Shown: positions 34,461 to 44,875, counted from the first letter of the stretch. The stretch: 64,000 nt of DNA from Miscanthus floridulus (GCF_019320115.1 NC_089595.1:114349162-114413161), one strand, 5' to 3'. The notes: generated from the sequence alone by a model not told the origin. Program-made: numbers and translations.

Positions 34461-35001
34461 TCAATAGCCTGCAAGGCCGCTCGGTGAATGCTATGAATGC
34501 TGGCATGTTGCAAGGCCGTTCAGTGAAAGTTCTGAATTTGGAAAGGAAAAAATACGATCGACTCCGCTGGGGACATCTGCAAGCTAAAATTTTTAGTCAC
34601 CACTTAGTTCATTGCCAAAGAATTAGCACACCAATGCTCGTGGTTAAAGTTTTGGTAAGTTTCTAGAACCTTCTTAAATTGTACTAGAGAAAAAAAGTGT
34701 TTTCTATCATTTCTATGGCACTCAACCAATTAGACTTATCTTTTTTTCTAGCTTAGCCTTGATTTTAGAAGCCTAAGTTTTGGTTTACCATAATTTTGGT
34801 TAGGCAAAATTTAGAAGCCAACCAAGCCCATAAATGCTGCAAAGCCGTTGAGTGAAATTTCTGAATTTGGCAGAAAAGAACGAATACGAATGCAGCAGGG
34901 CCGTTCTGTGAAAAATCTTAATTTGGAAGACAAAAATTTGGAAGGAAAGAACGAATGCTGCAAGGTCGTTCAGCGAAAATTCTGAATTTGGAAGACAAAA
35001 A
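34461..35001. repeat. diverged repeats of the tRNA-Arg 3' flank
   Basis: Four to five copies of a unit like TGCAAGGCCGTTCAGTGAAA followed by TTCTGAATTTGGAAG lie at about 34462, 34503, 34836, 34890 and 34958. The copy at 34503 is followed at 34556-34571 by CGACTCCGCTGGGGA, the 3' end of the tRNA gene at 35014. This shows that the duplicated segment once included part of the tRNA gene. Confidence 0.7.
34997..35001 (-). terminator. RNA polymerase III T-run terminator
   Basis: Five T on the minus strand about 12 bases past the tRNA-Arg 3' end. Confidence 0.75.
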
Positions 35002-35013
35002 TGAGATTAGGAA

Positions 35014-35086
35014 CGACTCCGCTGGGGATCGAACCCAGAATCTCTGGTTCCGTAGACCAGCGCCTTATCCATTGGGCCACGGAGTC
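35014..35086 (-). tRNA. tRNA-Arg (anticodon ACG)
   Basis: Read on the minus strand, a 73-nt cloverleaf forms. The acceptor stem GACTCCG pairs with CGGAGTC and the discriminator base is G. The D-arm follows; the anticodon stem CTGGT/ACCAG holds the loop CTACGGA with anticodon ACG at 35053-35051, and the T-loop TTCGATC is present. A-box and B-box promoter words are intact (GGCCCAATGG, GGTTCGATCC) and no intron is seen. A run of five T on the minus strand (34997-35001) follows within 20 bases and serves as RNA polymerase III terminator. It decodes CGU, and CGC/CGA after A34 deamination. Confidence 0.96.
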
Positions 35087-35487
35087 ACTGATGCTATTAG
35101 CAACGTTGTTCAGAAAAAATAAGATTGATAGGTTGTTGTTCTAGCCTGTCCATATCATGGAAACTATCGAATATAGCACTGCTTATTTGGAAATTTAAAA
35201 TAATTTGATGAATACATGAGAAAAGGTATTTCACTTGGAAGCTTATTGAAGAATTTGGAAAAAATATAAGAGAGGAGACCTAGGTGAGAGCTAATATTAG
35301 TTGTGAACTATTAACCAGATCATTCCTGCTAGTGCACCCAAAAAGGACCTAAGGTGGGATTGCCGCTCCCCTTAGAATCGTATAAATAGGAGGTCCTTTT
35401 TCTTTTCATTCCACCTCTTGGTGGTTAAAACATGTTACATAGGCTTTCGGGCTAAAAAGCCACCCTTACACCAAAGGGTGCAGGCAC

Positions 35488-35568
35488 TTTTTTTTTGGGG
35501 GGGGGGGGGGGGGGGGGGGGCAAACAATTCCTATTGGGGGGGGGGGGGGGGGGGCAAACAATTCCTAT
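35488..35568. repeat. duplicated poly-G tract
   Basis: T9-G24 at 35488-35520 is followed by CAAACAATTCCTATT, then G19 at 35536-35554 and the same CAAACAATTCCTATT again. This is a tandem duplication of a long G homopolymer plus flank, or a slippage artefact of sequencing or assembly. Confidence 0.85.
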
Positions 35569-35999
35569 TTCTCAACATATACCAAAGATGAATTGGTTTT
35601 TGTACAAAGCATTGGAATCTCTGTGAACTTTTCTAGGTAGAGAATTTTCCTCAGCACAACACAAACGAAAGAGTCGGATTTGCATGGGCAAGATCTCATT
35701 TGTATTGCACAAACGATGTTCCCACAAACCCAGCACCTATCTGAAGCTTATTGTGAGTTCGACAAGATAACAACACTTGCAGATGAAGAAGCACATGAAA
35801 ATTGGGGTCTTACAACTTCCATTGGTTAAGGTCAAACTTCTATGATGCCATTCCCTTCGCACTACTCACTGCCACGGCAAAAGACAGCGTAGAGAAAATG
35901 CAAGAGTTGATGCATCTCTTGCTTTCTTATTGACAGCTCAAATTTGCTCAGAAATGGCAAGGTATTCCTAGCTGCTACTAGTGACGCTATTCCTAGCCA

Positions 36000-38900
36000 C
36001 TAGTGACGAACTGTTCTCAAGTTTTCAGAGACAATTCTTGGCGAAAGCCCCATTGCTTGTGCAATGCTTCTCACCTCAGCAATCATTGCCACAACGTCGT
36101 TGAGTTTGTTAATAGCAGAACCGACTCCCTGCAGTCAGAACAGAACTCTGTTCTTGTAAAAATCACATTGCTTATATCTTTTAAAGAAAAAACTTCAAGT
36201 ATAGTGCATACAACTCCAGCAGCTCCTGCAGTTACTGCCATTGGTGCAGTCACCGAACTTAACCCTGACGAGCACATCACTGGAATGCTGACAGCCCGAG
36301 AGATGGAGTATGCTGCGGCGAGTGTTGGTGTTGCCTGCAATTACAAACACTATGTTGTAATTTGATACAATGAAGGAACCACCGAATGCAACATGCCCTC
36401 TTTTTTGTCCTAGTTTCACTATACCTTTTCAGTTTTCAATCAATTCAAGAACTCCAGGCTTTGTCGGGCTAGAACATTTTCCACCCTCAGTTTGGATTAT
36501 ATCAGCTCCTTCCTCTTCGAGTAGCTCTGCAAGTCTCATCTACAAATAAGAATCAAAATTAGCAAGACTAAAGCATGTGTCAGTTATAGTGGTTACCGAA
36601 AAGTTGTGCCTTAAGCAAGGTTGTAAATAGTGGCGATATGACCTTACAGCACCGAAATCCAAGCTTGCTGGCAACATTATTGAGGGCAAAAGTAGGGACC
36701 TGACCACGCATATTTTTGGTTGCGCGTATAGCCCAGGTCATAATCTTATAGGCCTCATGCTAGAAGAAATGAGGAACCTAAAACGAGCAAAGGTACTCAC
36801 AAATTTTCTCTATGCTCATCCTCTTGTTCTTAGGTTACTGAGAGAGTATATGGGTCTACGCTCATCCTCTTGTTCTTAGGTTACTGAGAGAGTATATGGG
36901 CAAAGATATAGTTCATTCACGTGTTACATGTTTTGCGACTGCAAGAAGTTGATTAGATCTGATGAACTATGATTGGGGTTACTTGAAAAGCAGTAAAGGA
37001 GACAGAGGTGATAAAATAGTGAGTTGTGACTTTTAAGACTTCGATTTGATGTGTTGTTAACCTGTCATGTTGGAATGAAAAAAAGGTAATATTAATGAAA
37101 ATTAGAAATATATTTTCACATTTATCATCTGATGATATATCCCACTATACCGCTAAATGTATTGTCAAACCGGCACCAATAAGTGCCGCTATAGGCTGTC
37201 TTAAGGTTAGTGATTGGGGATGATGATATACCTGGTCTGGCAAACTAAGTGTGTGAGGAACTGTTACTGATAAAGTGATGTCTGGAAGCATCTTCCTTGT
37301 TTCCCTTGTCAGCTTCAGTATCTGAAATTGGTTACACCAGTAAATTTCTCTCAATATTCAACTTTTGGAGTATACTTCAATAAAATAGCAAATTTAGCAG
37401 CTCTGAATAGGTCAGGTTAGTAAGAACCTGCTCAGAGGAGAACTCAATGCCCATCTCATAAAAAGAATCATAGTTTCCAATCTCAACCTGAAAGAAACAA
37501 GGTTTAAGGGGCCAAATATTTGTTATAGAAAAATGACTTTCTTTTCAAATTTTGGATAGTTAGCATCTGAAGTTTAGTGCCTGACCATTTTAGCTCCTGC
37601 TTCCACTGCAGAATGGAACGCTGAAGGATCTACAGATGAGACACAGATCTGCAATATGCAATTTTTCCCGGAATGCACTTAGTGGACGAAAGCCACACAG
37701 GAGTAAATAGGAAACTAGAGTTATGGCGGCAGACCCTTCTCTAAAGGTTTTAGATTGAGCATAACTAAAATCGAATACATGAGATGCGACTTTGGCGGAG
37801 TTGTACAGGAGGAGGGAGATGTGAGTTTGGAAAGTCAAGTAGTGCCTAAGAAGGATACCTTTCAGTATCTGGGATCGATGCTACAGAGGAATGGAGATAT
37901 TGATGCGGACGTTAGCCATAAAATCAAAGCAGGATGGATCAAGTGGCGACAAGCTTCTTGCATTCTCTATAATAAGAGGAACCACAAAAGCTAAAAGGCA
38001 GGTTCTATAGAACACCGATTAGACTGGCTATGTTGTATGGAGCAGAATGTTGGCCTACAAAGATTCGACATGTTCAACAACTGAGTATTGCAGAAATACG
38101 TATGTTGCGATGGATTTGCGGTCACACAAGAATGAACCGAGTTCGGAACGATGATATACGTAATTGCCTAGAGGTAGCACCAATTGAAGAAAAGCTTGTC
38201 CAACATCAGTTGAGGTGGTTTGGCCATGTTCAAATGAGACCTTCGGAGACACCAGTGCATTGTGGAGTCCTAACCCAAGCTAATAATACGATGAGAGGTA
38301 GAGAAAGACCGAAATGGACATGGGGAGGCAATAAAAAGATATTTGAAAGCTTGGGATATACCTAGAGATCTATGTTTGAATAGGAGTATTTGGAAAACAG
38401 CTATTGAAGTGCCTGAACCGTGACTTAAGGCTCTTGGTGGATTTCAACTCTAGCCTACCCTAACTTACTTGGGACTGAAAGGCTATGTTGTTGTTACACT
38501 TAGCACAAGTGCACAACCAACTCTGATGCTAGGCGAAACCGTAATGGCAATTACAACCACAGCTTCCAGTCACCCTATGAATGAATAGCTTACTGGAAGG
38601 TTGGTAAGATCCATGGCAAGCTTTACTAAGTCCTTGTCACATGCTATGTCAACATGGGTTGCACCTCCCTGCAGTCATTAACAAAAAGTACAGCAAGTTT
38701 GTTACGATGACCGGTAAGTAATGGACTCATAACATGGTCATGAATAAAGTTGAGTAGACAAGTAACAACTTTATTTCCACCTATTCAAACAAATTTTGGT
38801 TTAACACTTGTGCGGAAAAGGCTCTTCTAACAGACATTTTACAAATTTAACTAATCTATAGGTTGCATCCTTGTTTTTTTCTTAAAAAAAGTACACACGT

Positions 38901-40379
38901 GTTAGAAAATTATAGCTAGTATAGGTTGCTTCCTGGTTTTCATAGATGTTGATTGTATGCGAAGAGACTAGGTTGATTAAGCAGCTAACTTGCATTGATA
39001 ATGACTTCAATTAACATCCTGGATGAAGAATAATGAGTGCCCGTTCCGAAACATCGAATCCTGGGCAATGACCTGCCGTCTGATTCTAGACTTCTTTCTT
39101 GACAAAATCATTAGTGAGACAGTGACACAATCTTAGATCATTCATAGTGTTGGGTTGATCTCCACCAATTGGCCCTTGATCCGCGCCCCCAGGGGGCTCA
39201 GCCTTTCTACTGGCTGATGGGCCCCCGTTGCGCAGCACTATAAAAGGACGGTGGGGGCTGGGGCACAAGGCACGAGGTTCACCGGTAGCCGCCAGTCCCA
39301 CCCCGAAGTTTCTAACCCTAGTCCGATCTAAAGGGGCGTGTGAGCGACAGGAAGCGCCATCGCCTTCGACCGCAGTCTCTGCACCACGCCCGACTTCTAC
39401 CCCGCCGCCGGATCCACCGTCGCCGGACGACGCCACCAACTAGACCTTGACATGGACGGCTCATCCTCCTCCAAAGCCGACAGTCAGCCACTCGTACATC
39501 TCCCTCTCTCACTATCTCCCTCTCTGTATCATGTCATAAGTCGATTTGAACCAAATAGAGATGAATCCACCCACGAATCTACACCTAGATGATCCTAAGA
39601 TCCTATCACATAGCTATAGAAGAAACCAATAAAGAAAATTATCGGGGACATAAGTAACATTTTTTGGAGGTCCGGGGCACAAAAGTATGTCCGAAAAATA
39701 GTGTAACACAAGCCTAGCTCATTTTTCACATCATATAGTCTCAAAGAAGTCTGCAAGAACGAAACAGTAACCGGTAGTAAGCATTGACAAGTAGATGCAT
39801 TATTCACACCTTATCTGCAGCTGTGACAACAGATGCAACGCTGCTCCTGTCAAAGTTCTGAAGCCCAGAAATTATCTGCACAGTTCAAGAGCCAGTGGCT
39901 ATCAGCTAATCATCACTAAGCAAGGATAACTCATCCAAAAAAAAAAGTTCCTTCAACTGTCCACTCTGAAGACGGCAGGCAGTACATCCTCAAATTTCTA
40001 CTCCAGGGAAAGTAACATTTGAAACTTGCGGCATCCTAACAACGTGCGTGTTTGGAATGCATAAATTTCTTAGATTCTTTATTAATCAGAAAAAAAAAAC
40101 AGTTCAACCTCGTGTTCCAACATCCGAATGCTGCCTAAACGCTGACATCAATGGATTGATACGGTGAAGGAGACGTGCAAGGAGATAAAACTTGAGAGCC
40201 CTGTTCTCGCGGAAGGCCCTGAGGACGGCGTCCTTGTTGGCAGCGTCAGCGGCCGAGGCGCGCACGGCGAACAGTGCCCGTGGCGCTCGCCGCGCGGATG
40301 CCCGGCTCGCCACCGGCTGGCAATTGGCCGTGGCGAAGGACGGGGCGTGGAGAAGTCCCAGGGAGCCTGGCGCTGCCAT
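36000..40379 (-). CDS. nuclear Ycf23-like protein (DUF561), nine exons, apparently damaged
   Basis: Exons on the minus strand are 40379-40191, 39875-39810, 38668-38594, 37648-37586, 37487-37428, 37321-37232, 36539-36425, 36334-36212 and 36128-36000. They encode about 300 residues. The N-terminus ([18 protein letters not shown]…[13 protein letters not shown]) looks like a plastid transit peptide. The body has [87 protein letters not shown] and [16 protein letters not shown]. This matches Ycf23 of algal plastids and cyanobacteria, a TIM-barrel-like protein of unknown function. Two oddities appear: the exon 1 donor lacks the expected G (AAG|TTTTAT), and exon 7 ends with a 7-bp duplication that brings a TGA into frame. 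Either it is recently inactivated or these are sequence errors. Confidence 0.85.
36803..36903. repeat. tandem duplication in ycf23-like intron 6
   Basis: A unit of about 50 bp containing GCTCATCCTCTTGTTCTTAG and GAGAGAGTATATGGG occurs twice in direct succession with almost no difference, so the event is recent. Confidence 0.8.
37685..38497 (+). mobile_element. RTE-type LINE 3' fragment in ycf23-like intron 3
   Basis: On the plus strand, antisense to the host gene, this encodes the end of an RTE-like reverse transcriptase: [66 protein letters not shown] and [19 protein letters not shown]. Stops and shifts break it. The 3' end has the typical TTTCAACTCTAGCCTACCC and a short GTTGTTGTT tail. The 5' part is missing, as is usual for LINEs. 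Confidence 0.85.
39149..39600 (+). repeat. LTR-like fragment with TATA box in ycf23-like intron 2
   Basis: Starting at TGTTGGGTTGATCTCC, the sequence resembles the beginning of the Copia LTRs at 23225 and 29564 read on the minus strand. It includes TATAAAAGG near 39240, about 90 bp in, and then a GC-rich transcript-like part with AACCCTAG. No second LTR or internal region is seen. It may be a solo LTR; the right boundary is uncertain. Confidence 0.5.
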
Positions 40380-40829
40380 TCTTGGTCCTGCTGGCTGCTG
40401 CTGCTCCTCTACTCCCTCTGCTGAAGATTTTGAGAGTGAAGGCGAAAGAGATAAGATGACACTACACAGAAACGGCAGAGTGCGTATATGTCACTGTATT
40501 TATCTTGGACGGTGCAAATATCTGTCTGACACGTAAAAAATCTTGCACGGTTCAGCAGGAAGCCCCTTCGTGTTTACACTCCTCGCAAGTTAGTCCTCAG
40601 CCGTCAGATAATCACGTTGGTTTCAGTTGGGTGGTTTCAGTTGGGTGCTTGATGTTGCTGTGGCGTTATTTCACAATTCACAAGCAAAATGACAAACGCA
40701 AATCAAGAAGTCAAGCTCGATAAGCCCATCATCATGTATTGACCATGGCCCCAAATTTTATTCAGGAAAAATACAGAAGTTTTCAAGTCCAGTGTTGCAT
40801 TCCGGCGAACACCTTGCCTGCAGCCAGCG

Positions 40830-41754
40830 CTACTTGCCAATGCCGTTGAGGCGCTCAACGACGGTGATCAGTCCCTGCAAGCTCAAGTCGCCGTCGCCAT
40901 TGGCCACCATCGCCGAGAACATCTGCCGGTACAGCGCAGCTCCAGGCAGCACGTTGGCCTCCTCCCCGCCGTCCCCGACCTCGAGCGCCATGCCGAGGTC
41001 CTTGACGATGTACCGCACGCTGCCCCCGGACGCGAACTCGCGGCGGAGCAAGCGTTCGCCGAAGATGTCCATGATGCGCGACCCGGCCGCGCCCTTGGAC
41101 ACGGCGCCGAGGAACAGCGGCGCGTCGAGCCCCGCCGCGCGGGCGAAGGCCACGGACTCGCCGAGGCCCACCACGGCGCCGGCCACCGTGATCTGGTTGG
41201 CGATCTTGCTGCTCTGGCCGCTGCCGGGCGCGCCCATGTGGATCACCTTGCCGAGGTGGGCGAAGAGCGGGTCGAGCCAGGCGACCACGGCCTCGTCGCC
41301 GCCGGCGAAGACGGCCAGCGTGCCGTCGAGGGCGCCGACGTCGCCCCCGGATACCGGCGCGTCGACGGCGTGACACCCCGCCGCGCCCGCGCCCGCGGCG
41401 ACCTCGCGCGCCAGGGACGGGGACGAGCTCGTGCAGTCCACCAGCACCCCGCCGCGGCGGAGGCCCGCGAGCGCCCCCGTGGCGGCGTCCAGGACCACCG
41501 CGCGGACGTCGCCGGGGTTCGCGACCATGGTGAACACCACGTCGGACGCGGCGGCCACGGTGCGCGGCGACGAGGCCCTCCGCCTTGGACGGCGTGCGAG
41601 CGTACGCGGTGACCGCGTACCCGGCCGCGAGGAGGCGCTTGGCCATGGCGCCGCCCATGACGCCGATGCCGATCCACCCCACGCGCGTGAACCCCGGCTG
41701 CACTGGCGCCGGGAAACCGAACGCCGCCGGTTCCGACTTCCGTCCCTCCTCCAT
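40830..41754 (-). CDS. 3-hydroxyisobutyrate dehydrogenase-like protein, intronless, frameshifted
   Basis: The ATG at 41752-41754 (MEEGRKSEPAAF) opens a Rossmann domain with the NAD(P) loop VGWIGIGVMGGAMAKRLL. After about 60 residues (ARTPSKAEGLVA) the frame is lost near 41561-41580 and resumes in another frame at SSPRTVAAASDVVFTM. It continues through DCTSSSPSLA, the substrate-site motif DAPVSGGDVGALDGTLA, the catalytic-Lys motif SSKIANQITVAGAVVG and LQGLITVVERLNGIGK before TAG at 40830. This is the beta-hydroxyacid dehydrogenase family, closest to plant intronless 3-HIBADH-like 1 proteins. About eight residues seem missing at the junction, consistent with a deletion not divisible by three. 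As written it cannot make a full protein. Members reduce or oxidise small beta-hydroxy or aldehyde acids; the substrate here is unknown. Confidence 0.85.
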
Positions 41755-42066
41755 GATCCCCTCCGGAGCTGCTCGCAAGCTGCCTTCACCACTGCTTGCA
41801 ATATGTCCCGCTCTTGCTTTTTTAACGGGACAACGACACAATATGCTATGCGCAAACAAACATGAACTCACTGGGTCCCAGTCTCCACGATCGCAATTTC
41901 GTGCATCCACAGCATCCAAAACACGTAAATTAAACTAATCAACTCCCGATAGGCACCGCAAATTTTCATTCTTTTCTTTAACAAAAGCAAAAGGTAGGAA
42001 ATTTACAGGAAGATCATCGAAAGAAGAACCAAAACGATAGCCAAGTAGTGGTGAAGGCAGCTTTGC

Positions 42067-42459
42067 TCAGAGGTGGCAGCCGCAGCAGAGGAAGAAGCAG
42101 GAGAGCGCGAGGCCCAGCACGACGGCCTCGACGACGTACATGACGCGGAACGCGACGGCGTCGACGACGGCCGCCGCGGAGCCGCTGCGCAGGGTGAGGG
42201 AGGAGAGCCCCGGGAGGCGCTTCCACCTGAGGGAGCGAGACAGCGACGAGGCGAGCCTGGACGCGCCGGCGGCGGACGGGGCGGCCAGCCTCCAGCGCCG
42301 GCTGCTCCGGGGCAGGTGGTAGTCTCTCGGGATGAGCTTCCTCAGCCACCCGCGCGGGCGCGCCGGGCCCGCCGCCGCCTCGGCGGCCGGGGACATGGGC
42401 GCCGTCTCAGAAACCGAGCCCGCCGCTGTCGCCGCCGCCGCGTCCGCCTCGATGGCCAT
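42067..42459 (-). CDS. small plant protein with C-terminal membrane segment, unknown function
   Basis: This intronless 130-residue frame runs from ATG 42457-42459 to TGA at 42067-42069. The N-terminus is Ala-rich (MAIEADAAAATAAG). The middle is basic and Pro/Arg/Ser-rich (RGWLRKLIPRDYHLPRSSRRWRLAAP) with a SLRWKRLPGLSSLTLRSG stretch. Near the C-terminus VVLGLALSCFFLCCGCHL forms a hydrophobic segment ending in Cys residues, which suggests a tail anchor or lipidation. ATATATCC near 42625 could be its TATA box. The codon composition, clean start and stop and the ordered domain pattern argue for a real gene, but I do not recognise a family. Confidence 0.65.
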   Translation of the reverse strand: MAIEADAAAATAAGSVSETAPMSPAAEAAAGPARPRGWLRKLIPRDYHLPRSSRRWRLAAPSAAGASRLASSLSRSLRWKRLPGLSSLTLRSGSAAAVVDAVAFRVMYVVEAVVLGLALSCFFLCCGCHL

Positions 42460-42670
42460 TGGACGCCGCTGTGCTGCCGTTGGGAGGGTGTGCGTGCGTG
42501 CGTTGTTTTGGCTGGAAAAGATCGGGTGGTGGTTGGTTGGGAAGACGGACGGGGGAGGGACAGAGACGTGGGGGTCGGGAGCGAGGCGACGTGCTGCCGG
42601 GAGCGGACGACGAGACGACCGGGGGATATATGGGGAGGCGACGGGGGAGAGGTTTCTGACACTTTGGCCC

Positions 42671-42953
42671 CTACGAGTTTTCTGCTTCGGTCCAGTTTAG
42701 TTTGTAAAAAAATTTGCAAAATTTTTCACGTTCTCCGTCACATCGAATCTTTGGACGCATGCATGAAGCATTAAATATAAATAAAAAATAAAATTAATTA
42801 CACAGTTTAGACGAAATCCACGAGACGAATCTTTTAAGCCTAATTAAATTATGATTGGACATTATTTACTAAATAACAACGAAAATGCTACCGTGTCCAT
42901 TTTGCCAAAAAAAAAAATTAAAACTAAACTGGGCCGAAGCAGAAAACTCGTAG
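42671..42953. mobile_element. GTTTAG-family MITE with extended inverted ends
   Basis: The inner part is a standard member (CCAGTTTAGTTTG…AACTAAACTGGG, with the usual internal words). The inverted repeat extends a further 20 bp outward on both sides: CTACGAGTTTTCTGCTTCGG on the left and its reverse complement on the right. The total length is 283 bp. Confidence 0.8.
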
Positions 42954-43697
42954 AGCGAGCAGCCTAGCAGCAGTCCACCACCAGTGCAGCGACTCGTTTC
43001 TGGAACCAAACGTAACCAGGGTGCGAATTGCAATTTGCAAGCCGTGGCGACGCTTTACAACTGTCGTCTACATACAGCTACAGGTCTGCACCACCAGGGG
43101 AATTGAAGGCAGGCTAGCTTTACGGACGGCCAGGGAACGCGAAGCTTGCACCGGACGCCGCGCGGCTGGAGCCGCGCTGGCGGATGATGGCATGGCAGTA
43201 TGGCACGCACAACGGCTTGCAGCGGTGCGGCCAGGCAGGCTTACCCGGCCGCGGCCAGCCCCGGCCGGCCGCCTGGTTCGACATGCCTCGGTCGGTCGCT
43301 TTCCTGTGTGTAGCTCAGCCGATGGCGATGCCCAGCTGTTCCTGAGTTGCTGTTACTATATTTCTCACGTTCAGACGTGTCGCCTTCTGTTCCTCGCCCA
43401 TTTGCTTCGCTTCCGCGAGAAGAGTCGCGCTCACGGCTCATTCATTCGTCATAGCAGGTGTTGTCGTGAGGCCGCGCGGCAAACGTGAGAGCCGCGCGTG
43501 GAGTCCGGAGGCACAGGGGAGAGCGTGCAGACCAGGAATCAGGGCATGTGTGTTCCTGACTCTTGTTGATGTAGCCCAGCCACGACCCACGAGGCTCGCA
43601 AGCGAGCCGCTGCGCGGCTGAGAGAGCGGAGAGGCTACGCATGCCACAGCTGGCCGCAGACCCAGCGGACGAAAGGAGTTGGTTAGCCGGGTAGAGA
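42954..43697. other. intergenic, no gene supported
   Basis: GC-rich with open frames on both strands (up to 155 codons at 43021-43488) but no recognisable motif. Possibly diverged genic or transposon sequence. Confidence 0.4.
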
Positions 43698-43990
43698 CTA
43701 CTCCATCCGTCTAAAATGGGCACTTTAAATTTTTTCTATTTAAAATTAATAATATTTATAACGTGTAATAAGTATAGTTAAATTAAGGGAGTGACAGCTT
43801 TTATGGCATCAAATCTGTCAATTTTTTTTTTATAAATTCGACGTAGTAGACAGGGGTAGCACAAATCATAAAGCACAGTCAAAAGTATAAAAATCTGATA
43901 GATTTATAATACGAAAAATCTATCAATAGATAAATAGTAAAAGTCTTAAATTAATCGTGACATATTTTGTATAATACATTTATTCGGAAC
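43698..43990. mobile_element. mariner/Stowaway-like relic
   Basis: Begins with ACTCCATCCGTCTAAAATGG, the start seen in Stowaway/mariner-type elements of grasses (CTCCATCCGTC…). The rest is AT-rich and the matching right end was not found, so the call is weak. Confidence 0.4.
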
Positions 43991-44104
43991 TTAGATGTTG
44001 ATTACGGGGAGGCAAGTGCAACATGTGCAATTCAGCTGGGAAGGGATGGGAGTAGCTACCTGGTCAGGTTCAGCTGGGCCTAGTCGCCAGCTGCTGAGAA
44101 CGAC

Positions 44105-44313
44105 TCCACTATGGGCTTGACACTGTAGTACTTTTATTTGTATTTGATAATTATTGTCTAATCATAGCTTAACTAGGCTTAAAAGATTTGTCTTGTAATT
44201 TACAATCAAACTGTGTAATTAGTTTTTTTTTATCTATATTTAATACTTCATGTATGTGTCAAAAATTTGATGTGATAGAGAAAGTGAAAAAACTTACCAT
44301 CTAAACCAGGCCT
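44105..44313. mobile_element. GTTTAG-family MITE, 5' truncated
   Basis: Contains CACTGTAGTACTTTTATTTG, GTCTAATCATAGCTTAACTAG, CAAACTGTGTAATTAG and TTTAATACTTCATGTATG, and ends CATCTAAACCAGGCC. The usual left terminus is missing. Confidence 0.7.
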
Positions 44314-44359
44314 ATGCTAGCGGTTTTCTAGAAGTCTCTGCTCTCTGTCTCTCTCTCCT

Positions 44360-44612
44360 CTCTCAGCTCCATCCGCCGCCATGCAAAGATCATCAAGATC
44401 AACAGGAACCTCAACATCGCTGCTGATAGCCTAGTTAGACAGGCATTCTCTACATCTGGTTCCACCTTTAAGCCTGTGTGCTCGTATTTGCATCACAATC
44501 ACCAGTGCCCACTCTTGGCTGCACTGAACTGTGTACCTTGCAAGCTGTAACCTTTGTTTCAGCTTCTTGCTGTTAATATAAAAAAGGTTTCTTGTCAAAA
44601 AAAAAAAAAAGC
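44360..44612 (+). mobile_element. LINE 3' end with RNase H remnant and poly(A)
   Basis: The plus strand reads KIIKINRNLNIAADSLVRQAFS, the end of the RNase H domain of plant L1-like LINEs, then a short 3' UTR with TTAATATAAAAAAGG and a 14-A tail at about 44599-44612. Only the 3' tip is present, as expected for a 5'-truncated insertion. Confidence 0.7.
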
Positions 44613-44738
44613 AGCTACGGAGTAACCTGTACCGCACCTACGCTGCATTAAACATTCGTAGTACCGTTGGAGTTGGAGCGCTGACGATCGAATACTACTG
44701 TAGTAATATCGAGTTCACTCCCATTGTAACAGCAGTTG

Positions 44739-44875
44739 GTCTGTTCGGTAGGTCGTAAACGATCATATACGATCATGGATTATAAGCTGAAACAGTATTT
44801 TTCTTTCACACCAAACCAGCTAAACCAACCAGCAATAAATAATTCATGATCCAGCCCAACCAGCCGAACAGGCTG
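44739..44875. mobile_element. CTGTTCGG-family MITE
   Basis: Inverted ends GTCTGTTCGG and CCGAACAGGC with GATTATAAGCTGAAACAGTA inside, a diverged copy of the family at 19820. Confidence 0.75.

Noticed and set aside
34553..34575. Second tRNA gene
   Set aside because: Only the 3' acceptor part (CGACTCCGCTGGGGA) is present; no cloverleaf can form.
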